Position numbers and translations under genes: made by a program. The notes below the pieces were generated by a model, which saw nothing but the letters and a program-made list of their open reading frames with translations, was not told where the DNA came from and did not search any database. Below are positions 13,660 to 14,590 of a stretch of DNA of 14,590 nt, one piece after another (the first letter of the stretch is position 1; every line of letters starts with the position of its first letter). The stretch spans positions 1 through 14,590 of the forward strand of contig JARLHB010000403.1 in the NCBI GenBank assembly GCA_031292465.1, read 5' to 3'. This DNA comes from Ignavibacteriaceae bacterium (GTDB lineage Bacteria > Bacteroidota > Ignavibacteria > Ignavibacteriales > Ignavibacteriaceae).

Positions 13660-14590
13660 ATGCTAAAAAAAATACTTTATACTCTTGTCACATTTTTACA
13701 TCTGCCTGCCGATGCCGTAAAAATGTTTATGCTTGCTAATGAAATAAGCGGGATAAATAAAAAGACACTGCCAACAGAATTATTACCGCTTAATACAATT
13801 CAGTTATCAAGAGGCCTGTTAAATTTTACTGTCATCCAAAGCAGGCTCAACTGGGTGTTCCCTTATTGGGCAGAAAAACAGTACAACTACCAGTCACTTT
13901 CTTTTATTCCCCGTTCTCATCTTGGCCTTTCTATGAATGTGACACAAAGGAATTGGACGGCTGTTGGTAATCCTGATTATAATAATGAGCCTATAGTTGA
14001 CCCAAGAGGATTGGTAACTCCATTTAAAGACGGTTGGTCCATTGATGTATGGCTAAAGGTTAATGATGAAATAATATTCCCTTCAAAAAGTAATGATACG
14101 GTGCAGGCCTTAATAAATGATTTACCAATTGTTGAAACAAAAACTACCTTCTTAAATAATTCACTTACCGTACGTGTTTACACATATAAAGATAATTTGT
14201 ATATAAATGCAGAAGCCGGTAATGAAAAGGATACTTCAATAATATTTTCAATAAGGCCGTTTAATCCGGAAGGAATTAGTATAATAAATAATATTGAATT
14301 TGATGATTCAACAAACTCGTTTACAATAAATAGGAGAGACAGGATAGTTTTTAATGCGAAGCCGGATTTTATTTATTGCTCCACATTTGAAGAATCTGAT
14401 TCAGCCCGGTCATTAACAAAAACGGATTCAAAATTTATTTCTGCCTGTGAATATGGGATGGCAAGCGCAATAGCAGTATTTAAATGCTCTGATAAAACTA
14501 AAAGCGTGCAGTGTTCTTACAATCCATCTTTAAATAAAAGCCAGCCGGAATATCATTCGTATTCAGAATCTGTAAAACTATGGGAAGAGC
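13660..14590 (+). CDS. Large unidentified protein, N-terminal 310 residues (3' end outside window)
   Basis: The frame starting with ATG at 13660 stays open for 310 codons to the window edge. The start MLKKILYTLVTFLHLPADAV has a short hydrophobic stretch that is not a clear signal peptide. The body is rich in aromatic and beta-prone residues: SRLNWVFPYWAEKQYNY, SFIPRSHLGLSMNVTQRNW, DPRGLVTPFKDGWSIDVWLK, TTFLNNSLTVRVYTYKDNLY and FSIRPFNPEGISIINNIEF. The RP(F/Y)NPEG segment recalls beta-sandwich domains before (alpha/alpha)6 glycoside hydrolase-like domains, but I could not confirm this and no catalytic residue is in view. There is no clear Shine-Dalgarno sequence. It diverges from the small-peptide/GT4/arsC operon, so the 199-bp region between 13461 and 13659 could regulate both. 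Confidence 0.75.
   Translation, partial: MLKKILYTLVTFLHLPADAVKMFMLANEISGINKKTLPTELLPLNTIQLSRGLLNFTVIQSRLNWVFPYWAEKQYNYQSLSFIPRSHLGLSMNVTQRNWTAVGNPDYNNEPIVDPRGLVTPFKDGWSIDVWLKVNDEIIFPSKSNDTVQALINDLPIVETKTTFLNNSLTVRVYTYKDNLYINAEAGNEKDTSIIFSIRPFNPEGISIINNIEFDDSTNSFTINRRDRIVFNAKPDFIYCSTFEESDSARSLTKTDSKFISACEYGMASAIAVFKCSDKTKSVQCSYNPSLNKSQPEYHSYSESVKLWEE

Overview
The window looks like ordinary chromosome from a Gram-negative-type bacterium of the Bacteroidota/Ignavibacteriota (FCB) kind. This rests on AT-rich composition (roughly 37% G+C by eye), weak or absent Shine-Dalgarno sequences at many starts, a hybrid histidine kinase and a periplasmic TPR protein with a signal peptide. The taxonomic call is an inference from style, not from a marker gene. 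No mobile element, tRNA, rRNA or CRISPR array was seen.

Left part (1-3700, + strand): the 3' end of pstS followed by pstC, pstA, pstB and phoU. This is the high-affinity phosphate ABC transporter with its regulator. The first genes are packed tightly (pstS/pstC overlap 26 bp, pstC/pstA overlap 16 bp). A near-ideal intrinsic-terminator hairpin (15-bp stem, T7 tail) lies inside the pstC reading frame at 356-392. The operon ends at an 11-bp inverted repeat.

Middle (3725-6867): a HAD phosphatase (-), a long ChrA-type chromate transporter (+), a secreted TPR protein (+) and a small beta-rich protein (-). Region 6921-10038 (-) holds two histidine kinases: one with a CBS-like N-terminal sensor and no receiver, and one PAS-PAS hybrid kinase with a receiver. 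Upstream lies a 359-bp gap carrying a four-fold array of TTAMC elements at exact 11-bp spacing (10093-10130) and a pair of hairpins.

Right part (10398-13460, -): an atypical SDR/NAD-epimerase, then a likely operon read leftward: a 28-aa single-helix membrane peptide, a GT4 glycosyltransferase related to diacylglycerol glycosyltransferases, a 69-aa protein, and an ArsC-type arsenate reductase with a TTG start. The promoter region of this operon carries a second 11-bp-phased array (three TGTTA plus one TATTA, 13502-13539). The window ends inside a large + strand gene (13660 onward) that I could not identify.

How it may fit together: Pst imports phosphate (and, unavoidably, some arsenate), ArsC reduces arsenate, and GT4 enzymes of this type make phosphorus-free glycolipids in other bacteria under phosphate limitation. 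Two phased arrays of the kind bound by PhoB/PhoP-class regulators stand before the kinase pair and before the glycosyltransferase-arsC operon. A phosphate-starvation regulon spread over this window is a reasonable but untested hypothesis; the regulator itself is not in the window.
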